Origin: SKUL01 sp964487545
Lineage (GTDB): Bacteria; Bacteroidota; Bacteroidia; Flavobacteriales_D; SKUL01
Assembly (NCBI GenBank): GCA_964487545.1
Contig: CAZARI010000007.1
Span: 44,448-108,447 of the forward strand
Length of the DNA stretch: 64,000 bases
Direction of reading: 5' to 3'
In this document: piece by piece, positions 35,727-45,283 of the stretch
Numbering within the stretch: position 1 is the first letter of the stretch
Layout of the letters: every line of letters begins with the position of its first letter
Made by a program: the position numbers and the translations under genes
Notes under the pieces: model-generated
What the model was told of the DNA's origin: nothing
Seen by the model: the letters and a program-made list of their open reading frames with translations, nothing else
Database searches by the model: none

Positions 35727-38700
35727 TGTGCAGTTTGATTTGCTCATGTTGTAATTGATAGATGTAAAGTCCGGAAGCCCATTGTGAGATATTAATTTCC
35801 TGAATTCCTACCTGACCATTTAGCCGCTGCGAGTATAGTCTTACACCTTGTGCATTGTATACCACAAGTTCAACTTTTTCGGCTATGATTTCTTCTGGTA
35901 ATCGCCAGTTTAAATAAACGGCATTTTTTGCAGGGTTTGGATGAACAGAAGCTATCGAATTTGGATTCCGTTCCTTTTTGAGCTTATCCTTTTCCAAACT
36001 TTTATACCTCATCCCAGGAAGTACTATATCATGTTCAAATTCTGCCAGTCCATAAGTTTCCAATAATGATTGGGCCAGAAAAGCTTCCGTTGTGGATTTC
36101 GAAGCAACATCCATCAATCTACCCTGATGGCGGGCTACTATGGAATCCGGACGAATGGTGTTCTGCAACGCGTCCAGTGCAACCGTCATCACGCCAACAT
36201 AGTCATTGCTCCACCGCATATTCGGCGCTTCATTCAGCAAGTCTTCGGCTTTTTGCCATTGCTTCCGCTTCAAGTGATAAGCCATCAGCATTTTTAATTG
36301 TTCACCGCTGGCACCATCCGATAGATAATGAATTATGCTATCGTTTAGGACCAGCAGGCTGTCTTGTCGGATTGCCTGCCTTAGGTAGTCAGCCCGTGCA
36401 GCTTCCATTAAGCCTCCGAAATGCGACAGTTCCATCTCCATCAAGGTAGTATTCGTCATTCCTCCATTCTGTCCGTCTTCTACCAGTTCGCGATAATACG
36501 ATGTAACATCTGAATGAGCCAGTGTGTTCATCACCCGCTGAGTCAATGGGCTATTGGCTAATAAAACCTGTGCCAAATGCCATTGGTTCATTTCGGGATC
36601 ACGATTGATGGCTTCGATCATTACCTGGTCGGTGACCCTCGGGGAAGCCAGCAACAGTTCGTTCCGCAGATCAAAACTAGAAACGAAAGGATCATCGATC
36701 AAGTCGAGCAGGAATTTCGTATCTCCTCCATTAACGATGTTGCTGTATACATCATAAAGACCGCTCATGATGTCTTGGTTAAGCTCATACTTTCCGTTAT
36801 GCTCACCCAGCACGCCACCGGAGGAGAGATTGCTGGGGCAATGATTTTCATAAATAAATTCATATGGAGAAACTGGCACTGCCACCATCGTGCTGGTATT
36901 ACAATCGGGGCGGGTTTCGTCGTCAGCGAAAGGAATGTATAGCACCGAACTAACAGGTGGAGTATCATCACCAACATAAAATTCATTTTCTGTTGTAAAT
37001 GGTGGGCAGAGCGGTAAAAAGACATTTCCGGCTCCCCCATCATCCACACCCAGTACCCCCTGGTAATGCTGTACTTCACCCTTATTGGTGAGCGCAATGC
37101 TGTAGTTGAGCGGTTCACTGCCCGAACCCAATTTATTGCATTTAAACACTAAACCGTCATATATTCCAGGACCGCGGTTATCGCGCATGGCAACGATACC
37201 TGCTTCGAGGTTGTTGAATTCATTTCTGTATATTTCATTATGTACATCTCCTGAAGCCATAATAGCAATACCGACGTTTTCTCCAAAGCCGGTTCCTTCA
37301 TAGCTATTTTCTTCCACTTCATATCCTGTACAAGCAGCCATGTACATTCCGCGAGGTACGATAGTAGCTGCACCGTCCAAATTGAGTTCAGAAGCCATTG
37401 GTATTTCAAAATTGTTTTGAACAACCTCAACTAAACCTGTGTTACGCAAATGAACTCCTTCGAAGTTTCTTTTGAAATCAGATCCTGTGATTTCTATATC
37501 ACCCAGGCTTATTGAGCGTGCACTAACTCCCCAATATAGATCTTCGAAAGTGCAGTTTTTTACTTTGATATCACTATTGGAAGCATGAATTCCACGACCT
37601 GCATGCAGAATAGGGAAATAATCAGTACGTGTATTTCGGAAAATACAATTTTGAAAGACAATTTTACCAACTCCACTTAGGTACACTTGATTGGAAGGGT
37701 TCTGTCCACTTTTCAGCTCGTCATTAATTTCAAATGTGGTGTCATGAAATTTTGTGAGGTTGTAGCCTGAAAAATTATAGGGAATTGCTCTTACAGCGGT
37801 TTTGCAATTGATAAATTTTGCTCCGGTAGAACAAACAATATATCCACCAGATGTCGAATAATCGGGGGGGGCACTTTCGGCATATTTACCTAAACTAACG
37901 CCATATTCAGCGTTTTCGACTGAACCTCCATTTTTCATAAATACCCTTCCCTGCATATTAGGATATTGCATTGCATCGGGATTTCCGATCACTTCAATTC
38001 CGCGCCACATACCATCGCAAGCAGCAGTAATTTCACCTCCATTCACAATCAACGTGGCATTAGGTTCTACTTGAATTATAGTTTGCGCTGCCATTTGCAC
38101 CACACCTGTTATAGTTAATGTAGCCCCGGCCAAAACATGAATGTCATTTCTATACCTTCTGAAATCATCCCACGTCTCATCATCTGTAATTTCTATCGGT
38201 GTATTTAATTTATCACAAGGAAGATCATTCTCCCAAACGCCTCTTCCAACCGTGGCGACACGAACTTTATTGGAGGCATAATTCACTTCCATGCGATTAA
38301 TGCTACAAAAGGGGAAATTTTCACCATAGGCTAACCACACTTCTTCATTGGCTGCCATTAATTCCTCATTAGAATAAAAAACGCCCATATCAGTAGCCAC
38401 AAAGAAATCCCGGCTCCCCGGAATGACAACTAATTTCGAGGCACTTAAATTGGGGAAGTCGAAAGTCAAATCCTCAATAGTAAAACCTTCAGCCTCGATG
38501 GTCGCAGGTGAATCTAACAATAAATTATCTCCGTTATAAATGTATTTCGCCACTTTGTGAGATAAACCAGTAGATCCATTTAACGGAGCATAACCTGCTA
38601 ATGCATAAAAAATATTATGATCGTCCGGATCTGAAACCACACTTGAAAACCATAGGTCGAGACCTGAAATAGGTTGAGGAATACGGAACCATGAATTTTG

Positions 38701-40980
38701 CGCTTCTGAAGCACTGCCCATTGCTTTATTACATCCGAACAAGTCCCTGGTATTTGTAGCCCCACCTACTTGATTATCGATCCCTAATGCTAAAGAAAAC
38801 ACAAGGTTTTCATCTACATCAGAAGGGAAGTTGAGGTATACTCTATCATATTCTTTTGTTCCTATGTCGAAATCACCAGAGGTTATATTTGTCAAATTGA
38901 ACCATGGACTTCCTGCATCTCCTCTATTATCATGGCGCCACAAATCTGTTTTGGCTACATAAATCGAGGAACTATTGAATGGGTTTTGCTCTAAATTAAC
39001 GTACCAGCTATACGATCCAGCTGGTGGATTTACTGAACTTACAGAAGTATTACTCCAGCCATCGACATTCTTCTTTGGGGATGCACCTTGTGTTGTAACA
39101 TAGCTTATGTCAGGATTCTCAGAATCAATGAGACATTCTTGCCCATCACCACCACGAACAGTTTTCCAATCCGGCACCCAGTCAGGTCCAGTTATGCCAC
39201 TGCCATATATAGAGCCATCATGGTATGTACCAATTAGCAAACGATCTGGATTTGTTTTAGAAGAAGAAAACCCAAGAACTTCTGCATTCCCAATCCCATC
39301 CATCTTGTCCTGCCAAACGGCTGTTGCGATGTCGTAAACAAATGGTCCGCCGTGAGTGGCAAGCCACACCTGGCTACCGTCAGGACTATATTCTATGTCT
39401 TCTATATCTACATGAAAATTTCCAGCACCACAAATTATTTGAAATGATTCACCTCCGTCACCAGTATATTGCAAATGAATTGATTGAGTGACATAGGACT
39501 CTTCTTCATCATTCGGAGATATAGCAAATGCCGGTTCTTTCCCTCCCCAAACCAAATCTCCATCTCCATTATTGCTGAAATCCAGATTATTTATCCAAGT
39601 ATTGGTATTAAAATTATAACTGCATATCCTCCCATTTGATCCACCAACACAATCGCTTCCGCCGGGATAACTCCCATGCACAAAAAGCAATTCTGGATTG
39701 GCCGGTGTCGTTCTTAAAGCAAGTCTCCTGAGATCATAATATCCGACTGGTGTTGCAGCAAGATTTATCATGATCCAGGTATTACCCTGATCATTACTTA
39801 CATACACAAAAGAAATTTGCCTTTCATTATCATTAGAATCTTTATATACAGGTGAACATGACATAATAAGTTTATCTGTGTCAATGCCGCTATTATCATA
39901 ACCCCAGGTTAAGTCATATGCGTATATCTCTATGTGCTGCTCACCCGTATTGCTCGGATCATAATCGGCCAGCGTATAAGTAATACCATCTATGACGTAT
40001 GAGGTGGGTACATCATTATAATCAAACACTCTTTCCCATTCCATATTATCGGTCAAGGTTGGTGAACTGGCATTAACATTCCCCAAGGCATTGTTTGTGC
40101 GATACACTCCATTATAATCAGTTACAAACAATTGCAAGGCAGAATTTCCAGTCTCAGGGTTCAATAAAAGTTTTCTTAATTCCCAATAGTAATAATTCCA
40201 TCCACCTGGCTCTGTGGCCCCTCCAAAATCCCAGGGTGCACCAATCATATCCCAATTCTGCCCCCTGTCAGTTGTACGAAAAAGCCCTGTACTTCTGGTT
40301 CCGGGTTTGTTTTTTGAACCTCTCCCATCACCCGTAGTAATGAACCAAATGTCTTCATCCGTATGACTACTAATACCATCCGCAGTCGATATAGGTGGTG
40401 GCAGTTGATCAGTCCCGCCGTTTTGCCATGTTTCACCTCCATCTTCAGAAAACCACAAACCTGAACTCCAGCCACCTGTAAACATGAGCTGAGTAGTTGC
40501 AAAATTCGGATCAAAACTAATCCAACTAACCGGTCCTATCCCATTACGCCCCCCTCCACAAGAATGACACCCCCCGATATTATCATTTCCCGCAGGCTTG
40601 CTGTACGGCCCTAACTCATGCCAGTTTCCGGCACTTTCATAACTGCTTTTGAGGTTGGTTGCATACTCTTGTTTCATGAGTATATAATCCAAAAGCGTCC
40701 CCTCTGGATGAACTCGATGCTCCATTGCAGTCCTCCATTTTAAAAAAGATTTAAAGGATTTGTCGGAATTTGCCAATTCTACTTCAGTTAAGTTTTCCAA
40801 CTGAGGAGCATAACTATCCATCACATGTTGCATATATTCTTTCATGGTTGGTGGATTAGGTTCTCCTGGAGGAGGAATCTGTTGGTATTGGGCGAAAGAT
40901 CCGCCATGACACGTAACAGCCAAAGCTAGAACAATAAGAAATTTCCAAAAACAGTAGGGTAATATTTTCCTGATTTCCAT
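35701..40980 (-). CDS. Giant secreted protein: sortilin-like propeller, parallel beta-helix, T9SS sorting domain
   Basis: 1759 residues from the ATG at 40980, where the signal peptide starts; an upstream ATG would add nine. Residues about 100-925 resemble BNR/sortilin-type propellers: LMFTGGWSSGLWFSEDGGET, STGLFRTTDRGQNWDMIG, FVYVSNDQGNTWIMINLAAT and VFYSNEELMAANEEVWLAYG. A parallel beta-helix follows (about 950-1350: VQMAAQTIIQVEPNATLIVN, FQNCIFRNTRTDYFPIL, GVSARSISLGDIEITGSDF). A helical stretch with HEAT/TPR character spans about 1450-1670. The C-terminus (ASVHPNPAKNAVYLNWRLPE to FEVFK) is a T9SS type A sorting domain. It looks AT-richer than the housekeeping genes. A promoter lies 25 bp upstream. 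Confidence 0.86.
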   Translation of the reverse strand: MEIRKILPYCFWKFLIVLALAVTCHGGSFAQYQQIPPPGEPNPPTMKEYMQHVMDSYAPQLENLTEVELANSDKSFKSFLKWRTAMEHRVHPEGTLLDYILMKQEYATNLKSSYESAGNWHELGPYSKPAGNDNIGGCHSCGGGRNGIGPVSWISFDPNFATTQLMFTGGWSSGLWFSEDGGETWQNGGTDQLPPPISTADGISSHTDEDIWFITTGDGRGSKNKPGTRSTGLFRTTDRGQNWDMIGAPWDFGGATEPGGWNYYYWELRKLLLNPETGNSALQLFVTDYNGVYRTNNALGNVNASSPTLTDNMEWERVFDYNDVPTSYVIDGITYTLADYDPSNTGEQHIEIYAYDLTWGYDNSGIDTDKLIMSCSPVYKDSNDNERQISFVYVSNDQGNTWIMINLAATPVGYYDLRRLALRTTPANPELLFVHGSYPGGSDCVGGSNGRICSYNFNTNTWINNLDFSNNGDGDLVWGGKEPAFAISPNDEEESYVTQSIHLQYTGDGGESFQIICGAGNFHVDIEDIEYSPDGSQVWLATHGGPFVYDIATAVWQDKMDGIGNAEVLGFSSSKTNPDRLLIGTYHDGSIYGSGITGPDWVPDWKTVRGGDGQECLIDSENPDISYVTTQGASPKKNVDGWSNTSVSSVNPPAGSYSWYVNLEQNPFNSSSIYVAKTDLWRHDNRGDAGSPWFNLTNITSGDFDIGTKEYDRVYLNFPSDVDENLVFSLALGIDNQVGGATNTRDLFGCNKAMGSASEAQNSWFRIPQPISGLDLWFSSVVSDPDDHNIFYALAGYAPLNGSTGLSHKVAKYIYNGDNLLLDSPATIEAEGFTIEDLTFDFPNLSASKLVVIPGSRDFFVATDMGVFYSNEELMAANEEVWLAYGENFPFCSINRMEVNYASNKVRVATVGRGVWENDLPCDKLNTPIEITDDETWDDFRRYRNDIHVLAGATLTITGVVQMAAQTIIQVEPNATLIVNGGEITAACDGMWRGIEVIGNPDAMQYPNMQGRVFMKNGGSVENAEYGVSLGKYAESAPPDYSTSGGYIVCSTGAKFINCKTAVRAIPYNFSGYNLTKFHDTTFEINDELKSGQNPSNQVYLSGVGKIVFQNCIFRNTRTDYFPILHAGRGIHASNSDIKVKNCTFEDLYWGVSARSISLGDIEITGSDFKRNFEGVHLRNTGLVEVVQNNFEIPMASELNLDGAATIVPRGMYMAACTGYEVEENSYEGTGFGENVGIAIMASGDVHNEIYRNEFNNLEAGIVAMRDNRGPGIYDGLVFKCNKLGSGSEPLNYSIALTNKGEVQHYQGVLGVDDGGAGNVFLPLCPPFTTENEFYVGDDTPPVSSVLYIPFADDETRPDCNTSTMVAVPVSPYEFIYENHCPSNLSSGGVLGEHNGKYELNQDIMSGLYDVYSNIVNGGDTKFLLDLIDDPFVSSFDLRNELLLASPRVTDQVMIEAINRDPEMNQWHLAQVLLANSPLTQRVMNTLAHSDVTSYYRELVEDGQNGGMTNTTLMEMELSHFGGLMEAARADYLRQAIRQDSLLVLNDSIIHYLSDGASGEQLKMLMAYHLKRKQWQKAEDLLNEAPNMRWSNDYVGVMTVALDALQNTIRPDSIVARHQGRLMDVASKSTTEAFLAQSLLETYGLAEFEHDIVLPGMRYKSLEKDKLKKERNPNSIASVHPNPAKNAVYLNWRLPEEIIAEKVELVVYNAQGVRLYSQRLNGQVGIQEINISQWASGLYIYQLQHEQIKLHNEKFEVFK

Positions 40981-41004
40981 ATAAGAAAGAATTAGGTTGG
41001 TTAA

Positions 41005-41012
41005 CAAAAATA
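41005..41012 (-). promoter_or_regulatory. Bacteroidota -7 promoter element
   Basis: Minus-strand TATTTTTG, exact match to TAnnTTTG, 24 bp before the ATG at 40980 of the giant T9SS gene. Confidence 0.55.
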
Positions 41013-41210
41013 TTATCGACGGCTAAAATAGAAAACTTTTCTTATATAAAATTTTATTATCGATATAATTAGACATCGTTAAAAATATATCACCTATTAA
41101 AACACATGGGACACCTACTAATAATTTTGTTTTTGTAGACATTCAGAACAAATTAAACGCATCCATACTTTATGGTATGCTGTAAGATTAGCTCCTTTTC
41201 CGCCAATGTG

Positions 41211-41218
41211 TATTTTTG
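41211..41218 (+). promoter_or_regulatory. Bacteroidota -7 promoter element upstream of gpsA
   Basis: TATTTTTG, exact TAnnTTTG match, 70 bp before the gpsA ATG, which implies a leader of about 65 bases. No clear TTTG is at the expected upstream distance, so support is modest. Confidence 0.4.
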
Positions 41219-41288
41219 CTCCGGTGAGTGAAGATGAAAGTATAGCGGCAGCTTAACAAACCACGTGCTGCTTAACGGGCTAAATGGA

Positions 41289-42287
41289 ATGAGCAAAAAC
41301 CTGAATATATCGGTAATTGGCGGCGGAAGCTGGGCCACGGCTTTGGTGAAAATGCTCACCGAAAACGTGGATGAGGTGACCTGGTGGATGCGCAGCAACA
41401 GCAAAATCACCTACCTGAAAGAGTTTGGCCGAAACCCGCGCTACCTGCCTTCGGTGAAATTCGATACCGACCGGATCGAGCTCACCAACGACCTTTCCTA
41501 CGCCATGAAAAAAGGGGACATCATCATCATGGCTACTCCGTCGGCATTCGTGTACGATCTTTTTAAAGACTTTGACTGCACAGGATACGAAAATAAAATC
41601 ATCGTTTCGGCCATCAAGGGAATCATCGCGGCTTATCACTCCATTCCGGCGCGCTATTTCCACAAGCAATTCAATGTGCCCTACGATTCGATTGCAATGA
41701 TCAGCGGCCCGTGTCACGCCGAAGAAGTGGCTATGGAACGCCTTTCCTACCTCACCATTGCCTGCCAGGATCTGGATAAGGCCGAAGTAGTGGCCAAACT
41801 GCTCGCCACGCGCTACATCCACACCCACACCTCGGACGATCTTTTTGGCACCGAGCTCTCCGCGGTGATGAAAAACATTTTTGCGGTGGCCAGTGGAATT
41901 TGTCACGGACTGGGTTATGGCGATAACTTTCAGGCGGTGTTGATGTCAAATTCTATTCTCGAAATCGAGCGGTTTGTGGACAAAGTAAACCCCATTCACC
42001 GCGATGTAAAAACGTCGGCCTACCTGGGCGACCTACTCGTTACCAGCTATTCTCAGTTTAGCCGAAACCGCAACTTCGGAAGTATGATCGGCAAGGGCTA
42101 CTCGGTGAAGTCGGCCATGATGGAAATGAATATGGTGGCAGAGGGTTATTACGCCGCCAAATCAATTATGGCCATGAATGAGCGCTTTGAAGTTGATCTT
42201 CCGATTTGCGAAGCCGTTTATAATATCGTTTACGACAACATCGCCCCGGCCATCGAAATGAGTATCCTGTCAGACAAACTGGTCTGA
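41289..42287 (+). CDS. gpsA: NAD(P)-dependent glycerol-3-phosphate dehydrogenase
   Basis: 332 residues from the ATG at 41289, matching the family N-terminus MSKNLNISVIGGGSWATALV; upstream residues are non-coding. Rossmann motif GGGSWATAL, KGDIIIMATPSAFV, the substrate/catalytic segment AMISGPCHAEEVAMERLSY and GTELSAVMKNIFAVASGICH with GLGYGDNFQA. It reduces dihydroxyacetone phosphate to sn-glycerol 3-phosphate for phospholipids. Two of its motifs differ slightly from the E. coli form (GPCHAEEV for GPSFAxEV), as usual in Bacteroidota. Confidence 0.92.
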   Translation: MSKNLNISVIGGGSWATALVKMLTENVDEVTWWMRSNSKITYLKEFGRNPRYLPSVKFDTDRIELTNDLSYAMKKGDIIIMATPSAFVYDLFKDFDCTGYENKIIVSAIKGIIAAYHSIPARYFHKQFNVPYDSIAMISGPCHAEEVAMERLSYLTIACQDLDKAEVVAKLLATRYIHTHTSDDLFGTELSAVMKNIFAVASGICHGLGYGDNFQAVLMSNSILEIERFVDKVNPIHRDVKTSAYLGDLLVTSYSQFSRNRNFGSMIGKGYSVKSAMMEMNMVAEGYYAAKSIMAMNERFEVDLPICEAVYNIVYDNIAPAIEMSILSDKLV

Positions 42288-42292
42288 GCTGG

Positions 42293-42325
42293 TTTGATAA
42301 CGCATAAGCAAAAACCTTAGTTTTG
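42293..42325 (+). promoter_or_regulatory. Bacteroidota sigma-A promoter for the aldolase operon
   Basis: TTTG at 42293-42296, a 21-bp spacer and TAGTTTTG at 42318-42325 match the Bacteroidota consensus (TTTG, 19-21 bp, TAnnTTTG). The promoter begins 6 bp after the gpsA stop and ends 20 bp before the ATG at 42346, so the following four genes have their own start of transcription. Confidence 0.75.
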
Positions 42326-42345
42326 TGTCAAACTAAATTACCAAT

Positions 42346-43902
42346 ATGTCTGACACCATTCCAACTGTTACGCTGCTCGATTGCACCCTTCGCGACGGTG
42401 GCTATTACACCAACTGGGATTTTCCGAAAGAACTCACCGATACCTATTTTGCCGCATTTAACTCCTTGCCCGTAGCCTATCTCGAAATCGGCTATCGCAG
42501 CAACCCAATGAAAGATTATCTGGGCGAATATTTTTACTGTCCGGAATACGTGCTGCGCAATGCCCGGCAAAAATCAAATAAAAAACTGGCCGTCATCCTC
42601 AACGAAAAGGATGTCCGCGCGGAACATGTTCCCAACCTGCTCGGGTCGTGCACCGAATACATCGACATGGTGCGCATGGCGGTGGATCCGGCCAACCTGC
42701 AACGCGCTGTGAACTTGGCCGAAGCGGTTAAAAAACTGGGCTACGAGGTGGCATTCAACGTTATGTACATGTCTACCTGGAAAGACCGCAATGGGTTTCG
42801 TGAAACGCTGAGTGCCGTGAATGACGTGGCCGATTATTTTTACCTCGTAGATTCATTTGGCGGCGTATATCCCGACGATGTGAAACAAACCATGGATCTG
42901 GTGCGCCAACGCGTGGAGGTGAAACTGGGTTTTCACGGTCACAACAACCTGGAGCTGGGGTTGATCAACACGCTTACCGCGATAGAAAACGGCGCGTCGA
43001 TAGTTGATACCACCATCACTGGAATGGGTCGTGGTGCCGGAAATCTCAAAACCGAATTGCTGCTCACCGCGCTGAATGCAAAACATGGACTGCAAGTAGA
43101 CTTTAATAACCTGAGCTCGGTGGTAGACGGATTCGAAGCGCTTCAAAAGCAATACGGCTGGGGAACGAATTTGCCATACATGGTGTCAGGCGCCAACTCT
43201 TTGCCACAAAAGGATGTGATGGAGTGGGTTTCTAAAAGATACTACTCATTCAACAGCATTATCCGCGCGCTACAAAACCAAAAAGAAGGCGTGAAAGACA
43301 ACCGCAGGCTGCCTTTGTTCGATCCACGGAAAAAATTTAAACAAGCCATTATTATCGGCGGCGGCCCCTCAGCAAACCAACACGCCACTGCTATCCGTGC
43401 AATGATTGAAAAAAGCGATGACGCTTGTGTGATTCACGCCAGCTCGCGCAATTCGGGACATTATCTGGAACTTCCGGTGCCACAGTTTTATGCGCTGGTC
43501 GGAAACGAGGGACACCGACTGGAAAAACAATTTGCCGGTTTCAACACCTTTGAGGGCACCTGTCTGTTGCCGCCCTATCCGCGAAAAATGGGAACCTATA
43601 TCCCCGACAAAGTAGCCGCCAACACTTTTGAACTTCCGTCGATTGGTGCGGAAGGCGTTCCGGCCGATTCGCCAACCGTTATCGCTATTGAAACGGCACT
43701 GCAACTCGGAGCACAAGAGATATACATTACAGGCTACGACGGCTATTCTGATATGATGATGGGCGAAAAAGAACAGGCGTTGTTTCTCGAAAACAACCAT
43801 ATTTTCGCGCACTACTCCCGGCAAAACATTTCGCTGTTTGCCATCACGCCAACCAAATACAACGCGTTGCAGGTGCAATCACTCTATGGTTTGTTGTTAT
43901 GA
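42346..43902 (+). CDS. DRE-TIM aldolase (4-hydroxy-2-oxovalerate aldolase-like) fused to an MptE/Maf-like domain
   Basis: 518 residues. Residues about 6-310 form a DRE-TIM barrel: LLDCTLRDGGYYTNWDF (the DRE-like Arg16-Asp17), VKLGFHGHNNLELGLINTL with metal-ligand His197 and His199, and GMGRGAGNLKTELLL. This is the aldolase/HMG-CoA-lyase-like group near 4-hydroxy-2-oxovalerate aldolase; such enzymes use a divalent metal and pyruvate enolate. Residues about 330-518 (AIIIGGGPSANQHATAIRAM, CVIHASSRNSGHY, ALQLGAQEIYITGYDGYSDM) resemble the MptE-like/DUF115 domain also found in Maf flagellin glycosyltransferases. Start has its own promoter; the stop overlaps the next start by 4 bp. Confidence 0.82.
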   Translation: MSDTIPTVTLLDCTLRDGGYYTNWDFPKELTDTYFAAFNSLPVAYLEIGYRSNPMKDYLGEYFYCPEYVLRNARQKSNKKLAVILNEKDVRAEHVPNLLGSCTEYIDMVRMAVDPANLQRAVNLAEAVKKLGYEVAFNVMYMSTWKDRNGFRETLSAVNDVADYFYLVDSFGGVYPDDVKQTMDLVRQRVEVKLGFHGHNNLELGLINTLTAIENGASIVDTTITGMGRGAGNLKTELLLTALNAKHGLQVDFNNLSSVVDGFEALQKQYGWGTNLPYMVSGANSLPQKDVMEWVSKRYYSFNSIIRALQNQKEGVKDNRRLPLFDPRKKFKQAIIIGGGPSANQHATAIRAMIEKSDDACVIHASSRNSGHYLELPVPQFYALVGNEGHRLEKQFAGFNTFEGTCLLPPYPRKMGTYIPDKVAANTFELPSIGAEGVPADSPTVIAIETALQLGAQEIYITGYDGYSDMMMGEKEQALFLENNHIFAHYSRQNISLFAITPTKYNALQVQSLYGLLL

Positions 43903-44636
43903 AAAACACGTTTATCATCGTTATTCCGGCGCGACTGCAATCTTCGCGGCTGCCCGAAAAACCGCTGATCGATCTGCTCGGCAAGTCGATGATTCAGCGC
44001 ACTTATGAGCAGTGCAAAAAAGCAGTCGACGCAGATAAAATTTATGTAGCCACAGATTCACAGAAAATTTTTGACCACTGCACTGCACTGAATATAAATG
44101 TGCTAATGACCTCGGAGAATTGCCTCACCGGAACCGACCGCGTGGCTGAAGTGGCCCAGCAAATCGACGCAGATTATTATATCAATGTGCAGGGCGACGA
44201 ACCGCTATTTAACCCCGAGGACATCCACAAAACCATTGCATTACTGGACAAACACGCTGGTGAAATCATCAATGGATATTCCACCATTCGGCGCGAAGAA
44301 GACTACCGGAGCGCATCTGTTCCGAAAGTGGTTTTACGTCCCGACGGAAGATTGCTTTACATGTCGCGCAGTCCGATTCCGGGAAATAAAAATGGCCAGT
44401 TTGTGCTGGCTCAGCGGCAAATCTGCATTTATGCTTTTCCGAAAAAGGCACTGCTGGCTTTTGCCAACCAACAGGAAAAAACACCCCTGGAACAGCAGGA
44501 GGATATTGAAATTTTACGATTTCTGGAACTGGGTTTTGAAGTGCGCATGGTGCAATTGTCGGATGAATCTGTTGCCGTTGATCACCCCGAAGATGCCGAG
44601 CGCGTTCGTCAAATTTTAAAACGTATCGAATCATGA
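43899..44636 (+). CDS. KdsB-like cytidylyltransferase (CMP-keto-deoxy-sugar synthetase)
   Basis: 245 residues, the KdsB length. Motifs: FIIVIPARLQSSRLPEKPLI (nucleotide-binding N-terminus), YVATDSQKIFDHC, TGTDRVAEVAQQIDADYYIN, VQGDEPLFNPEDI (metal/substrate Asp), RQICIYAFPKKALL and ESVAVDHPEDAERVRQIL (KdsB VDTPEDLERV). It should transfer CMP from CTP to a 2-keto-3-deoxy sugar acid. It may be the cell's Kdo enzyme or specific to this operon's product: its position between an aldolase and a phosphatase favours the latter. Overlaps neighbours by 4 bp at both ends. Confidence 0.88.
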   Translation: MKNTFIIVIPARLQSSRLPEKPLIDLLGKSMIQRTYEQCKKAVDADKIYVATDSQKIFDHCTALNINVLMTSENCLTGTDRVAEVAQQIDADYYINVQGDEPLFNPEDIHKTIALLDKHAGEIINGYSTIRREEDYRSASVPKVVLRPDGRLLYMSRSPIPGNKNGQFVLAQRQICIYAFPKKALLAFANQQEKTPLEQQEDIEILRFLELGFEVRMVQLSDESVAVDHPEDAERVRQILKRIES

Positions 44637-45283
44637 TCAATCATCCGCAAATGTGGGCTAAATACAAGGTGCTGTTTTGGGATTTCGACGGGGTTATCCT
44701 CGACTCGATGGATGTGCGCGACAAGGGTTTTGAAATCACACTCGCCGACTTTCCAGATGATCTAGTCCAAGAGCTGATTCGCTATCACCGAAAAAACGGT
44801 GGACTATCGCGCTATGTGAAGTTTAGGTATTTCTATGAGGAGCTTTTAAACGAACCGCTCAGCGACAACCAACTTCAGCAACTCGCCAACAGGTTTTCTG
44901 AAATTATGCTCAACGAGTTGGGCAATAAAAACCTGCTCATCAATGATGCGGTGCGCTTTCTCGAAAACCTTCCGCAGCCTTTTAAAATGCACATCGTTTC
45001 GGGGTCGGACCAAAACGAATTGAGGGAGCTGTGTCGCCGGCTGGAGGTGACCCGTTTTTTCGATTCCATTCACGGATCGCCAAAGCCCAAAACAGAATGG
45101 GTGGCCGAGCTCATCGAAGCCCATCACTACGAAACCAAAAAGGCTGCACTCATCGGCGATTCGATCAACGACCTGGAAGCCGCACGCGACAACGGAATTG
45201 AATTTATCGGTTACAATAACGAGGCGCTGCGATCCAACAGCGACTACTATATCGACACTTTTATTTCAAGCCACCAGAAATGA
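44633..45283 (+). CDS. HAD-superfamily hydrolase (predicted sugar phosphatase)
   Basis: 216 residues. HAD motifs in order: I, YKVLFWDFDGVILDS (nucleophile and acid Asp); II, MHIVSGSDQNEL (Ser); III, SPKPKTEWVAE (Lys); IV, KAALIGDSINDLEAARDNG (Asp pair). The helical cap lies between I and II (about 35-95), so it belongs to the C1-type phosphatase/phosphoglycolate phosphatase-like class. Context suggests removal of a phosphate from the sugar acid before or after activation, as KdsC does for Kdo. Coupled by 4-bp overlaps to both neighbours. Confidence 0.85.
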   Translation: MINHPQMWAKYKVLFWDFDGVILDSMDVRDKGFEITLADFPDDLVQELIRYHRKNGGLSRYVKFRYFYEELLNEPLSDNQLQQLANRFSEIMLNELGNKNLLINDAVRFLENLPQPFKMHIVSGSDQNELRELCRRLEVTRFFDSIHGSPKPKTEWVAELIEAHHYETKKAALIGDSINDLEAARDNGIEFIGYNNEALRSNSDYYIDTFISSHQK

